38,837 bases of DNA, from contig JAIQFF010000031.1 of NCBI GenBank assembly GCA_020073395.1, forward strand, positions 1 to 38,837. The letters are read 5' to 3'. The notes beneath the pieces are model-generated. The model searched no databases. It saw only the letters and a program-made list of their open reading frames with translations, and was not told the origin of the DNA. Shown here piece by piece: positions 23,001 to 31,293 of this stretch (its first letter is position 1; each line of letters begins with the position of its first letter). Position numbers and translations under genes: made by a program. This stretch comes from Terriglobia bacterium. GTDB taxonomy: Bacteria; Acidobacteriota; Terriglobia; Terriglobales; Acidobacteriaceae.

Positions 23001-24044
23001 TTACGCGTGAGAAGATTCGGCCTGCTTGGGAACGTGCGTGCTGGTTTCCATGAACTGGATGATGGAATCCGCGAACTCCGAGGTCCCGGCTTTCCCGCCA
23101 ACATCGCGAGTCAGTTTGTCCTTGGTGCGATAGACCTTCTCCAGGCCGTCGTGGATCTTGTCAGCTGCATGGTGTTCACCTAGGTGACGCAGCATCAACT
23201 GCGCGGAGCGGATGACTGCCGTCGGGTTGGCCAGGTTCTTGCCGGCGATATCAGGCGCCGAGCCATGCACCGCCTCGAAGATGGCGCAATTTTCGCCCAG
23301 GTTAGCGCTGGGCACGAAACCCAGTCCGCCGACGAACGCGGCGCAAAGGTCGGAAATGATGTCGCCGTAAAGATTTTCCATGACCAGCACGTCATACTGA
23401 TAAGGATTCATCACCAGTTGCATGCAGGTGTTGTCCACAATGTGCTCGCCGTAGGTGATCTCAGGATACTCCTTGGCCACGTCGCGGCAGCAGCGCAGAA
23501 ACAGGCCATCCGAAAGCTTCATGATGTTGGCCTTGTGGATGGCGTGAATCTTCTTGCGCTGGTTCTTGCGGGAGTATTCAAAAGCGAAGCGTGCGATCCG
23601 GGTGGAGGCCTTTTCGGTAATGATCTTCAGGCTCTCGACCACGCCCGGCACCACCTCGTGCTCGATCCCGGAATAAAGGCTCTCCGTGTTTTCCCGGACA
23701 ATAATCAGGTCCACGCCAGGATACCGGGTCGGAATATGGGGCAGGTTTTGAATGGGGCGGAAATTGGCGTAAAGCTCGAACTTCTTGCGCAGGGCAACGT
23801 TAATACTGGCAAAGCCGCCGCCCACAGGTGTGGTCACTGGCCCCTTCAGCCCCACCCGCGTGCGTTCAATGGAGTCGATCAGTTCCTTGGGAATATACTC
23901 GTTGTACTTGGCAAAGGCCTCGGCGCCGGCCTGAAAAATTTCCCAATCAAACTTCACCCCGGTTGCTTCGAGAATGCGCACGGTCGCCTGCGTAACTTCA
24001 GGGCCGATGCCGTCGCCGGGAATAAGCGTGACCTTGTAAGCCAT
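23001..24044 (-). CDS. icd: NAD-dependent isocitrate dehydrogenase-type enzyme
   Basis: A 347-residue beta-decarboxylating dehydrogenase. Landmarks are LIPGDGIGPEVTQATVRIL at the start, KGPVTTPVGGGFASINVALR, the substrate arginines in LYANFRPIQNLP and IIVRENTESLYSGIEH, and the metal-binding NLYGDIISDLCA. ENTESLYSGIEH fits isocitrate rather than isopropylmalate dehydrogenases, and the short length fits the NAD-type eukaryotic-like group. Homoisocitrate dehydrogenase is a less likely alternative. It provides 2-oxoglutarate for the TCA cycle. No clear Shine-Dalgarno is seen; CACAAT 10 nt before the ATG is a possible -10. The MBL gene follows after 4 bp. Confidence 0.92.
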   Translation of the reverse strand: MAYKVTLIPGDGIGPEVTQATVRILEATGVKFDWEIFQAGAEAFAKYNEYIPKELIDSIERTRVGLKGPVTTPVGGGFASINVALRKKFELYANFRPIQNLPHIPTRYPGVDLIIVRENTESLYSGIEHEVVPGVVESLKIITEKASTRIARFAFEYSRKNQRKKIHAIHKANIMKLSDGLFLRCCRDVAKEYPEITYGEHIVDNTCMQLVMNPYQYDVLVMENLYGDIISDLCAAFVGGLGFVPSANLGENCAIFEAVHGSAPDIAGKNLANPTAVIRSAQLMLRHLGEHHAADKIHDGLEKVYRTKDKLTRDVGGKAGTSEFADSIIQFMETSTHVPKQAESSHA

Positions 24045-24058
24045 GCTGATCGTGATTG

Positions 24059-24089
24059 TGTGGTCGCGTGAGGCTCGCCCGCGGCCACA
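24059..24089. repeat. Short inverted repeat upstream of icd
   Basis: TGTGGTCGCG and CGCGGCCACA form a hairpin with one mismatch in the 54-bp gap between nrdR and icd. It resembles the element at 13988-14013. Confidence 0.55.
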
Positions 24090-24098
24090 TTAACCCCT

Positions 24099-24590
24099 TT
24101 AACTCTTCACCGCACCCTTGCGAACCTCGGGCGCTTCCTTGGTCTTCAACAGATCTTTCAACTCTGCCATGAACTCCTGCACGTCTTTGAAGTCCAGGTA
24201 GACCGAGGCGAAACGGACATACGCGACTTTGTCATAGCGGCGCAGCCGGTTCATGATCAGCTCTCCCACTTCGCTAGTCTTGCGCTCGCGCTCCGGCGAC
24301 TCGATGACGAAAGCTTCCGCTTCGTTCACAATCTGTTCCAGTCGGCTGATCGGGACCGGGCGTTTCTCGCAGGCCCGCAGCAGGCCGTTGAGCACTTTCT
24401 GGCGGTCAAATTTTTCCCGGCGGCCATCCTTCTTGACCACCATGTAGGGGATTTCGTCGATCCGCTCGTAGGTGGTAAAGCGCTTACCGCATTTCAAACA
24501 CTCGCGGCGGCGGCGGATGGAATCGGCTTCCTTGCTCTCGCGCGAGTCCACCACTTTGTCATTTTCAAAGCCACAGAAAGGGCACTTCAT
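24099..24590 (-). CDS. nrdR: Transcriptional repressor NrdR
   Basis: A 163-residue regulator of ribonucleotide reductase genes. The N-terminal zinc ribbon has Cys3, Cys6, Cys31 and Cys34 (MKCPFCGFENDKVVDSRES ... ECLKCGKRFTTYER). The ATP-cone domain that senses ATP/dATP follows (about 49-139, VVKKDGRREKFDRQKVLNGL ... YDKVAYVRFASVYLDF). Length and order are standard. The ATG at 24590 starts directly at the zinc ribbon, and longer in-frame starts add unrelated residues. TACAAT at 24614-24619 is a candidate -10 giving a leader of about 17 nt. No nrd genes are in the window, so it must act elsewhere. Confidence 0.97.
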   Translation of the reverse strand: MKCPFCGFENDKVVDSRESKEADSIRRRRECLKCGKRFTTYERIDEIPYMVVKKDGRREKFDRQKVLNGLLRACEKRPVPISRLEQIVNEAEAFVIESPERERKTSEVGELIMNRLRRYDKVAYVRFASVYLDFKDVQEFMAELKDLLKTKEAPEVRKGAVKS

Positions 24591-24740
24591 GTCAGACGGG
24601 GGTGTTCGCTTGCATTGTAACAGGGGGAAGAGAAGGCAGGTTCGCAGCACGTACCTTCGTTAGCGCCTGGCTTCGATGCGGAAACGGGTCTGGCGCTGCG
24701 GACTGAAGAACAGGGGAGGTGTCGCCCAGTACGACGGAAA

Positions 24741-25808
24741 TCAACCCGCCGGAGGTGAGAGTACCTCCTCCTCTTTCTCGTGACTCTCTTTAGAGAGCTT
24801 GCGGAAGGACAGCCGTTCCCGGTGTGCCAGCACCAGGCCCGCCGGGATGACCGCCACGAAGCTCACCAGCCAGAGCATGATGCCGCAACTGGCTGCCAAT
24901 TCCTTGGGCACGTCAAAGATATGTTCCAGCGCTGCGATGGTGGCGAGTTGTGAGCCTCCTCCGACGCCCGGCAGCTGAATCACCGAGCCCACCATGCTCG
25001 ATCCCATAAGCAACAGCACCTGGCTCTGGGGAATTTCCAACGCTTCGGCCTGATAAGAGTGGGTCACTTCCTTATAGGCAACCGCGATCATTGCCCACAT
25101 GACGATCGAAACCACGGCCAGCATCACGAACGACCAGGCGTCGTGGATGGTGTGCAGCCCGCCACGAAATTCCCGGATTCGCAGCGCCACACGATGGCCC
25201 AGATTGGACGCAACGTGAGCAAACCTGCGCTCAACCCAGTTGGCCAGTGCTTCCCCGCTTCGGCTCACCACCATGGCTCCGATGGTCAATCCAATCGACA
25301 AAGCCAAAAAGGATAGCCCCACCTTCTGAAAAACACCGTTGTAGGGGAGGCGTCTCGGCGCGATGGCAACAAAGGCCGCCAGAACCAGCAAGATCGTAAA
25401 AGCTCCAATGTCGAAGATGCGCTCCACTGCCCAGACCGCCAACTGGGAGGAGAACGACAAGTCCTCCCGGCGCGCAATCAGATAGGGCCGGATCAACTCT
25501 CCGGGGCGTCCCAGCAGAGCCAAGCCCGTAAAACCGACCAGAGTGGGTCCGACCAACTTCCAGGCTGAAGCCTGCGGACGCACGGGGCGCAGAAAGATCT
25601 TCCAGCGCAAAGCACGCATCGCGTAGGCCACGTAGATCAGCGCCACGGCGTGGAAGAGGTGGTAGATGTGCGGGGGCTTGCCCAGGTCCCTGCTCTCCCT
25701 CCAGAAGGTGGCCCAATCGAAGTGGCGCCAGGTCCGGAATTGCATATAAACCAGCGCCGCGAACACGACGAATGCCAGCGTGTACAAGAGAATGCGTTTT
25801 CTATCCAT
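24741..25808 (-). CDS. LPG-synthase-like membrane protein (flippase-like)
   Basis: A 355-residue membrane protein of the lysylphosphatidylglycerol synthetase TM region / UPF0104 family, with about eight hydrophobic segments. Typical blocks are HAVALIYVAYAMRALRWKIF, GFTGLALLGRPGELIRPYLI, AVERIFDIGAFTIL and SVIQLPGVGGGSQLATIAAL. The soluble aminoacyl transferase part of MprF is absent. Members of this group act as lipid flippases or glycolipid-related factors; the role here is unknown. ATG 25808 is preferred over the TTG five codons earlier. The same frame continues for 26 sense codons after the TGA stop (to 24663). Confidence 0.85.
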   Translation of the reverse strand: MDRKRILLYTLAFVVFAALVYMQFRTWRHFDWATFWRESRDLGKPPHIYHLFHAVALIYVAYAMRALRWKIFLRPVRPQASAWKLVGPTLVGFTGLALLGRPGELIRPYLIARREDLSFSSQLAVWAVERIFDIGAFTILLVLAAFVAIAPRRLPYNGVFQKVGLSFLALSIGLTIGAMVVSRSGEALANWVERRFAHVASNLGHRVALRIREFRGGLHTIHDAWSFVMLAVVSIVMWAMIAVAYKEVTHSYQAEALEIPQSQVLLLMGSSMVGSVIQLPGVGGGSQLATIAALEHIFDVPKELAASCGIMLWLVSFVAVIPAGLVLAHRERLSFRKLSKESHEKEEEVLSPPAG

Positions 25809-25964
25809 GTTGAAGGGAAGCAACTAAACGGCTGGCGCGGCGCCGAGCACGGCACTGACCCAGGTAAACGACCCAAAGCAACTGCACCAAGGTAAATGAC
25901 GCAGGGTTGCGGGTCAACGAGTCATACCATCAGGAGTGAGTCCGGAGTCCTGAAACTGGATGGT

Positions 25965-26762
25965 TCAACGCGAAGCCTGGGAACTAAGGGCGGGAGGGAG
26001 CGCGGCCTGCCTGGCGACCGCGGGTTGCGGCAGAGCTTTTTGGTTGCCATTGTTTTTCGCGCTCGCAGCCGCAGCTTTACGCTGAGCAATCTTCTTGCGA
26101 TTGTAGTCGCGAACGATTCGTGCCACGTAGGCACGGGTCTCTTGATAGGGCGGCACGCCACCATACTGTTGCACGCGGAGCGGTCCGGCATTGTAAGCAG
26201 CCAGCGCCTTGATCACATCGAAGTTATAGCGTTGCAGCAACTCGGTCAGGTAGCGGGTGCCGCCCTCCACGTTGGCGCGGGGGTCGAAGGCATTCGAAAC
26301 CCCCAGCTTGGAGGCGGTCCCGGGCATGAGTTGCATGAGCCCTTGCGCCCCCTTGGGAGAAACGGCGCGCGGATTGAATCCGCTCTCGGCATGGATCACG
26401 CTGCTGATGAAATCAGGATCGATGTGGTGCCGGTCGCTGATGGTGTTGATTACTTCATTCAGGTCCTGCGGCTTCAGGTTCTGCGGTTTGAGTTGCGGCG
26501 CCTTCTGGTTCTTCAGTCCAGCCAGCAAGGCCGGCGCAACTGTGGGCGACAGGTCTTTCTCGAACCGTTCGATCTGGGCGGTCGAAATATCGACATAACC
26601 CTTGTCGGCTCCAAGATAGAGACGAGTCACTGAGCCGACGGTTTCTCGCCGCTCATGGGGAATCGAGAAGCCGTTATGCAGGATAGCCAGGTCCGTGCCT
26701 GCAGCGGGCAAGGCGAGCAGTAACAACGCCAGCATGATCTCGACTTTGCAGGATCGCAACAT
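25965..26762 (-). CDS. Lytic transglycosylase, SLT domain
   Basis: A 265-residue exported peptidoglycan lyase. A signal peptide covers about residues 1-22 (MLALLLLALPAAG core). A beta-like N-terminal part with Lys/Pro/Gln-rich linker (about 83-100) leads to the SLT fold: catalytic Glu126 in HAESGFNPRAVSPKGAQGLM, then LMPGTA and the ALAAYNAGP block. The tail is rich in Ala, Lys and Gln. It cleaves the glycan strand with formation of 1,6-anhydromuramic acid. It starts 22 bp after the Cof hydrolase stop in the same direction and is probably co-transcribed. The gap 25824-25964 upstream of the LPG-synthase-like gene holds nothing recognisable. Confidence 0.93.
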   Translation of the reverse strand: MLRSCKVEIMLALLLLALPAAGTDLAILHNGFSIPHERRETVGSVTRLYLGADKGYVDISTAQIERFEKDLSPTVAPALLAGLKNQKAPQLKPQNLKPQDLNEVINTISDRHHIDPDFISSVIHAESGFNPRAVSPKGAQGLMQLMPGTASKLGVSNAFDPRANVEGGTRYLTELLQRYNFDVIKALAAYNAGPLRVQQYGGVPPYQETRAYVARIVRDYNRKKIAQRKAAAASAKNNGNQKALPQPAVARQAALPPALSSQASR

Positions 26763-26784
26763 TCTCTGGACCGCAGTACCGGCG

Positions 26785-27627
26785 CTACGAAAAGCCCAAC
26801 ACCTGTTCAATGGCGGCGGCTACGCCGCTCTGATCATTTGGCAACGTCACCATCCAGCCATCGCGGCGCAACTCCTGGGCCGCATTGCCCATGATAAACG
26901 GCACTCCCGCGAAGGCAAGCATTTCTATGTCATTGTAGTTGTCACCAATGGCCATGACCTCTTTGCGCGGGATGCCTCGATAACCAGCCCATCGCTCCAA
27001 CGCGTGGCCCTTGGAACATCCCTGATTGAGCACATCCACAATGGAGAGATCGCGGATCGCGTACTCGGTCCGAAGCACAGTAATCTCCTGGTCCAGGTTA
27101 CTGGCTGCGAGCGCCGCCAGTGCCTGCTGCATGCGTGGGATCGGGCCGCAGAACATGGCCTGCACCGGATCGCTGGTCAGCGCGTCTTCTATAGGGATGA
27201 CGAAGTTGATGTATTGCAGGTTCTTTTCCAGCCAGCGTTGAATGCTTACATTCAATTCGTCCATGTGCTCAAGCACGATCGCACCCTTGGCTTCGGTATC
27301 GAAGGTGAGGACCGTGTTTCCGCGAAATTCCTGCATATGGGCGCAGAGCCGGCGGCAGGTTTGGGCGGGAAGCATGTCCCGATGAAAGGTTTCACCCGCC
27401 AGCGAGCGCGTGATCGCGCCGTTCGAACTGATCACCCAGAGGTCGAAGCCAAGCTGCTGCACAATGGGCAGAGCGAAAGTGTGGCGCCGTCCCGTGACCG
27501 CGACCACTTCCACGCCTGCCGCATGGGCGCGGCGCAACGCTGCCATATCAGCGGGTGAGATTTGAAATTCAGGGTTCAGCAGAGTGCCGTCGATATCGAC
27601 ACCCAGAAGGCGGATAGGAGGTTTCAC
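26785..27627 (-). CDS. Cof-type HAD-superfamily phosphatase
   Basis: A 280-residue HAD hydrolase of the Cof/IIB type. Motif I is GVDIDGTLLN with the nucleophile Asp11 and Asp13, motif II VAVTGRR, and the C-terminal motif AIGDNYNDIEMLAFAG carries the Mg-binding acids. The C2 cap lies between about residues 85 and 190. Such enzymes dephosphorylate sugar phosphates, FMN/pyridoxal phosphate or similar compounds; the substrate cannot be read. The start is GTG at 27627 with TAAAAT 7 nt upstream and no Shine-Dalgarno, suggesting a leaderless message. The lytic transglycosylase gene follows closely. Confidence 0.93.
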   Translation of the reverse strand: MKPPIRLLGVDIDGTLLNPEFQISPADMAALRRAHAAGVEVVAVTGRRHTFALPIVQQLGFDLWVISSNGAITRSLAGETFHRDMLPAQTCRRLCAHMQEFRGNTVLTFDTEAKGAIVLEHMDELNVSIQRWLEKNLQYINFVIPIEDALTSDPVQAMFCGPIPRMQQALAALAASNLDQEITVLRTEYAIRDLSIVDVLNQGCSKGHALERWAGYRGIPRKEVMAIGDNYNDIEMLAFAGVPFIMGNAAQELRRDGWMVTLPNDQSGVAAAIEQVLGFS

Positions 27628-27634
27628 TAACGGG

Positions 27635-27640
27635 ATTTTA
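27635..27640 (-). promoter_or_regulatory. -10 box of the Cof hydrolase gene, leaderless spacing
   Basis: TAAAAT on the minus strand ending 7 nt before the GTG start at 27627; no -35-like hexamer at the expected distance. Confidence 0.5.
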
Positions 27641-27661
27641 GCAGCCAGAACTGCGTTGGGG

Positions 27662-27679
27662 ACAGCCGCCCCCGGCTGT
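27662..27679. repeat. Short hairpin between divergent genes
   Basis: Perfect 7-bp arms ACAGCCG / CGGCTGT around CCCC, in the divergent gap between the Cof hydrolase and TPR genes. The ACAGCCG arm is shared with the GTAG-type elements. Confidence 0.5.
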
Positions 27680-27758
27680 TCTGGTGGGAAGCGAAGGTCG
27701 GCAGCCCGGAGTCTCCAGCCGGTTACCGCGGTTTATGTAATCGCCCGGATCCGCGTAC

Positions 27759-27764
27759 TATACT
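27759..27764 (+). promoter_or_regulatory. Candidate -10 box of the TPR gene
   Basis: TATACT ending 11 nt before the ATG at 27776, which predicts a leader of only about 5 nt. Confidence 0.45.
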
Positions 27765-27775
27765 GCTGCATTCGC

Positions 27776-28519
27776 ATGGGATCACTCCTCTTCTTCGCGT
27801 TTTCGTGGTGGGGCATCCTGCTGCAGGCGTTCGCGATCATTCACTTCATCCGGCGCCGCCCTGACACCTTCTGGCTGTGGATCATCCTCATCGGTGGCTG
27901 GCTGGGGGCGTTGGTGTACATCGCAGTTGAAGCCGTTCCCGACGCCGGCCTGCTGCGCCAGTCGTTCAAGGTCTTTCCCCGTCGCAAGCGCATCCGTGAA
28001 CTGGAGGCGGCCATCCTGGACAACCCTTCCGCTGGAAATTATGAAGAACTGGGTGACCTCTACCTGGAGGAAGGGCAGTTCGCAAAGTCGCGGCAGGCTT
28101 ACGACAAGGCGATCTCGTCCCGCACCGACTCGCCTGACCCCTTTTACCGTCGCGGCGTGGGTGCGATCATGATGGGCGATTTTGCGGCCGCGCTTCCCGA
28201 CCTGGAACGCGTGGTGTCAGATGATTCCAGCTACGATTTTCATCGCGCCGCGGGATTGCTGGCCCATGCCTATGCCAATACCAGCCAGCCGGACAAGGCC
28301 GCAGCGCTCTTCCAGAAAGCGACCAAAATCTCCACCTCGTCCGAGACCTACTACAACTACGCCTGCTTTCTCGCCTCTCAGCAACGCGACGCAGAAGCTC
28401 GGGAATGGGCCCGGCAAATCCTGGCGAAGAAGCCCACCATGCCAGGATATCTGCGCCGTCGCGAGCGCCCCTGGTTTCGCAAGGCGAACGCCCTATTGAA
28501 GCGCCTGCCCTCGAACTGA
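27776..28519 (+). CDS. Membrane-anchored TPR protein
   Basis: A 247-residue protein with two N-terminal membrane helices (about 5-24 and 32-51), then a basic stretch and about four tetratricopeptide-like helix pairs (about 75-215, for example NYEELGDLYLEEGQFAKSRQAYDKAI and AALFQKATKISTSSETYYNYACFLA as partial units). TPRs bind partner proteins, and a role in envelope complex assembly is possible but not shown. The ATG at 27776 starts right at the first helix; the open frame upstream of it is unrelated. The last two codons and the TGA stop coincide with the first unit of a heptanucleotide array. It is followed by thrC, which has its own promoter. Confidence 0.85.
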   Translation: MGSLLFFAFSWWGILLQAFAIIHFIRRRPDTFWLWIILIGGWLGALVYIAVEAVPDAGLLRQSFKVFPRRKRIRELEAAILDNPSAGNYEELGDLYLEEGQFAKSRQAYDKAISSRTDSPDPFYRRGVGAIMMGDFAAALPDLERVVSDDSSYDFHRAAGLLAHAYANTSQPDKAAALFQKATKISTSSETYYNYACFLASQQRDAEAREWARQILAKKPTMPGYLRRRERPWFRKANALLKRLPSN

Positions 28520-28547
28520 GAACTGATAACTGGAATCTGAGATCTGC
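28513..28547 (+). repeat. Heptanucleotide array (GAACTGA unit)
   Basis: Five degenerate 7-bp units in a row (GAACTGA, GAACTGA, TAACTGG, AATCTGA, GATCTGC). The first unit contains the TGA stop of the TPR gene. It is similar in unit to the array at 6813-6840. Confidence 0.7.
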
Positions 28548-28602
28548 GAATAGAAAACCTGAGAAGCGGCACCGCAGCGCGAAACTGTCCGCCCGCGAAT
28601 GC

Positions 28603-28608
28603 TAAACT
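28603..28608 (+). promoter_or_regulatory. -10 box of thrC, leaderless spacing
   Basis: TAAACT ending 6 nt before the GTG start of thrC at 28615; no Shine-Dalgarno lies between. Confidence 0.55.
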
Positions 28609-28614
28609 TTCGAG

Positions 28615-29814
28615 GTGTCGCGCATCACTTATCTGGAGTGCACTAAATGTGGTGCACATATCCGTGCCCACCAGCCGCAGACGGTTTGCCCGAACGACGG
28701 CGGCGTGCTGTACGTTCGCTATGACCTGGAAAACCTAAAGAACAGCTTTAACCCTGCTTTACTGGCTTCACGTCCGGCAACCATGTGGCGCTACGCCGAA
28801 GTGCTGCCGGACGCCCCTCCGGTGACTCTGGGCGAGGGTTTCACGCCCATGCTGCTCAGCCGGGAGTTCGCCAACGCCTTCATCAAGGAAGAGGGCCTGA
28901 ACCCGACCGGCTCTTTCAAGGCGCGTGGAATGTCGGCAGCGGTCACCATGGCGAAAGCGTATGGCCTGAAGAAATTGGCGGCGCCATCTGCCGGAAACGC
29001 CGCCAGCGCTTTGGCCGCCTACTCTGCCGCTGCTGGTCTTGAAGCTCACATCTTCATGCCCAGGGACGTGCCCCTGGCCAACCGGGTGGAATGCGAAAGC
29101 TACGGTGCCAACATCACGCTAGTGGACGGCCTGATCAGCGACTGCGCCCGCATGCTCGCCGAACGAAAGGAAAAAGAGGGATGGTTCGACGTCTCCACCT
29201 TGAAGGAACCGTTCCGGGTCGAAGGCAAGAAGACCATGGGATACGAAGTGGCCGAGCAACTGGGTTGGAAGCTGCCGCAAGGCATCATCTATCCCACGGG
29301 CGGAGGGGTCGGGCTGATTGGCATGTGGAAGGCTTTCGAGGAAATGCAAGCGCTGGGCTGGATTGGATCCGCGCGCCCGAAAATGGTGGCCGTGCAATCT
29401 GCTGGTTGTGCCCCGATTGTTAAAGCGTGGGATGAGGGTAAACTCACGGCTGATTTCTGGCTCGATGCCTCGACGCTGGCCGCCGGGCTTCGCGTACCCA
29501 AATCGTATGGCGACTACCTTGTTCTTGAGATCCTGAAAATGAGCGGTGGCACAGCGCTGGCCGCGACCGATGCAGAAATAATGGAAGCATTCCATCACTG
29601 GGCCAGAGTGGAAGGAGTATTTGCCGCCCCGGAAGGCGCTGCCTCGCTGGCGGCTTATCGCAAGCTGCGCGCCGGTGGTTTCTTCTCTGCCGAAGACCAA
29701 GTCGTGCTCTTCAATACCGGTTCAGGACTGAAGTATCTCGACGTAATCGAGGGCCAGAAAAAGGGCAGAACGCCGGCCCCACGGCAAATCGGTGGCATCA
29801 TTGGGCCCTACTAA
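28615..29814 (+). CDS. thrC: Threonine synthase
   Basis: PLP-dependent enzyme (399 residues) that converts O-phosphohomoserine to threonine. An N-terminal zinc-ribbon-like segment (Cys9, Cys12, Cys25) precedes the fold, as in the plant/actinobacterial-type synthases. The PLP lysine is Lys102 in NPTGSFKARGM. SAGNAASALAAYSAAAG is the Asn/Ser loop and PTGGGVGLIGMWKAF the phosphate-binding Gly loop. NTGSGLKYLDV closes the active site. The start is GTG at 28615, and TAAACT 6 nt upstream suggests a leaderless message. No other threonine genes (hom, thrB) are nearby. Confidence 0.94.
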   Translation: MSRITYLECTKCGAHIRAHQPQTVCPNDGGVLYVRYDLENLKNSFNPALLASRPATMWRYAEVLPDAPPVTLGEGFTPMLLSREFANAFIKEEGLNPTGSFKARGMSAAVTMAKAYGLKKLAAPSAGNAASALAAYSAAAGLEAHIFMPRDVPLANRVECESYGANITLVDGLISDCARMLAERKEKEGWFDVSTLKEPFRVEGKKTMGYEVAEQLGWKLPQGIIYPTGGGVGLIGMWKAFEEMQALGWIGSARPKMVAVQSAGCAPIVKAWDEGKLTADFWLDASTLAAGLRVPKSYGDYLVLEILKMSGGTALAATDAEIMEAFHHWARVEGVFAAPEGAASLAAYRKLRAGGFFSAEDQVVLFNTGSGLKYLDVIEGQKKGRTPAPRQIGGIIGPY

Positions 29815-29818
29815 GCGT

Positions 29819-29856
29819 GGCGCCCACCGCCACAGCCGCCGGGACGGCGGCACTAC
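29819..29856. repeat. GTAG...CTAC element, half copy
   Basis: A 38-bp half element ending in CACTAC. On the minus strand it reads GTAGTGCCGCCGTCCCGGCG followed by GCTGT, the shared core. It begins five bases after the thrC stop. Confidence 0.7.
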
Positions 29857-29940
29857 GCTCGCGTTGGTCGGCCGCCGACTCCCTGTAACTCCTCCCCCGT
29901 GCTACATTTCCCACAGCGGAACTCGCAATTCATCCAAGTC

Positions 29941-31293
29941 ATGGAACAGCGACTCATACTCATTAACCTACTGATCAAACTGGGCGTGGCTGCCTCTGCG
30001 GCCAGCATCCTGGGGCGCTCAGTGGAGTTCAAATCGCTGCTCTTCCGCGATGAACGAAACTGGAAGCAGAAAATTTATCTCGTTTTGTGGATCGGTATTC
30101 CCCTGGCTTTGGGTGTCTGGATCCGCTTCGGCGCCAGGAGTTTTGTGGCGGGCGATTTGTCTTTCGAAACCACGGTGCTGTTGGGCGTGATCGGCGGGCG
30201 CCTGACCGGTGTGCTGGGCGGCGTTCTGTTGGCGCTTCCCGCACTCTGGCACGGGGAATGGGTGACCTTACCTCTTGATGTCCTGTGCGGCTTCGTGGCC
30301 GGACAATTGCGTATCATCGCTCCCAATCGCGAGGACATCTGGTCGTTTTCCCCGTTTGTGGACCTCAGCATCTACCGCTGGATCCGGCGCAATCTGCCCA
30401 CCCCGCATCCGTTTGAATGGCAAACCATGTTTTTCGTCACGATCGTGGCGCTGCGCTTTGTGCAAACCGAGCTTTCGCGTTTTGCGCCCAATCGCACCTT
30501 TAGTCTGGAAAGCCCGACCTGGTGGGTCGAGGGCCTGATCTACGCCACTTCGGTCACGGTGATTGGAACGGAACTGAAAATCTGGAACAGCGTCCGCATT
30601 CAGATCAAGCTGGAAGAGCAGGAGCGCCTCCTGCTGCACTCCCGCATGGTGGCTCTGCAAAACCAAATCAATCCGCATTTCCTTTTTAATACGCTGAACT
30701 CGGTGTCCTCCCTGGTCCGCTTCGATCCCGACACCGCCCGCCAGTTGATCATCAAGCTGGCCAACATCCTGCGCCGCCTGCTCAACAGCAGCGACGCCTT
30801 TGTGCCGTTGCGTGAAGAAGTGGAATTCATCGACGACTATCTCGATATCGAAGTCGTTCGCTTCGGTCGCGACAAATTGCGGGTGGTAAAGGAACTCGAG
30901 ATTTCGTCGCTGGACACCATGGTCCCCAGCATGTTGCTGCAGCCTTTGGTGGAGAACTCGATCAAGCACGGCTTGTCGTCGAAGATTGATGGCGGGAGCA
31001 TCTACTTGCGTAGCCGCCTCACCGACTCGCACCTCATCGTCGAAGTTGAGGACGATGGTGTGGGGATGGGCTCAGCCAATCTGATTGAGCGTCCCACCGG
31101 ACTGGGCGGGACCGGCATCGGCATGGCCAACGTGGCGGAACGGTTGAAGGTGCTTTACGGTGACAGCGCCCGCATGACTATCGACAGCCGCGAAGGGAAG
31201 GGAACCCTGGTCAGGCTGCGCTTGCCGGTTCTGCAGGGATCGGGCGCGATTCCGGAAGCCTTCTATGAAGCACGCTCCAGCACGCGCCGGTAG
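29941..31293 (+). CDS. LytS-type sensor histidine kinase
   Basis: A 450-residue membrane histidine kinase. The first ~215 residues hold five or six hydrophobic segments of the 5TM-LYT type (for example LGVIGGRLTGVLGGVLLALPA). The His_kinase domain follows with the phosphoacceptor His246 in NQINPHFLFNTLN, and then the ATPase domain with the N-box LQPLVENSIKHGL and Gly-rich GVGMG and GTGIGMANVAERL. LytS/YehU-type kinases signal to LytTR response regulators, but no regulator gene is adjacent, so it is an orphan here. ATG 29941 is preferred over a GTG 14 codons earlier; TACATT at 29903-29908 is a possible -10. Its 3' end overlaps the convergent bshA by 31 bp. Confidence 0.92.
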   Translation: MEQRLILINLLIKLGVAASAASILGRSVEFKSLLFRDERNWKQKIYLVLWIGIPLALGVWIRFGARSFVAGDLSFETTVLLGVIGGRLTGVLGGVLLALPALWHGEWVTLPLDVLCGFVAGQLRIIAPNREDIWSFSPFVDLSIYRWIRRNLPTPHPFEWQTMFFVTIVALRFVQTELSRFAPNRTFSLESPTWWVEGLIYATSVTVIGTELKIWNSVRIQIKLEEQERLLLHSRMVALQNQINPHFLFNTLNSVSSLVRFDPDTARQLIIKLANILRRLLNSSDAFVPLREEVEFIDDYLDIEVVRFGRDKLRVVKELEISSLDTMVPSMLLQPLVENSIKHGLSSKIDGGSIYLRSRLTDSHLIVEVEDDGVGMGSANLIERPTGLGGTGIGMANVAERLKVLYGDSARMTIDSREGKGTLVRLRLPVLQGSGAIPEAFYEARSSTRR

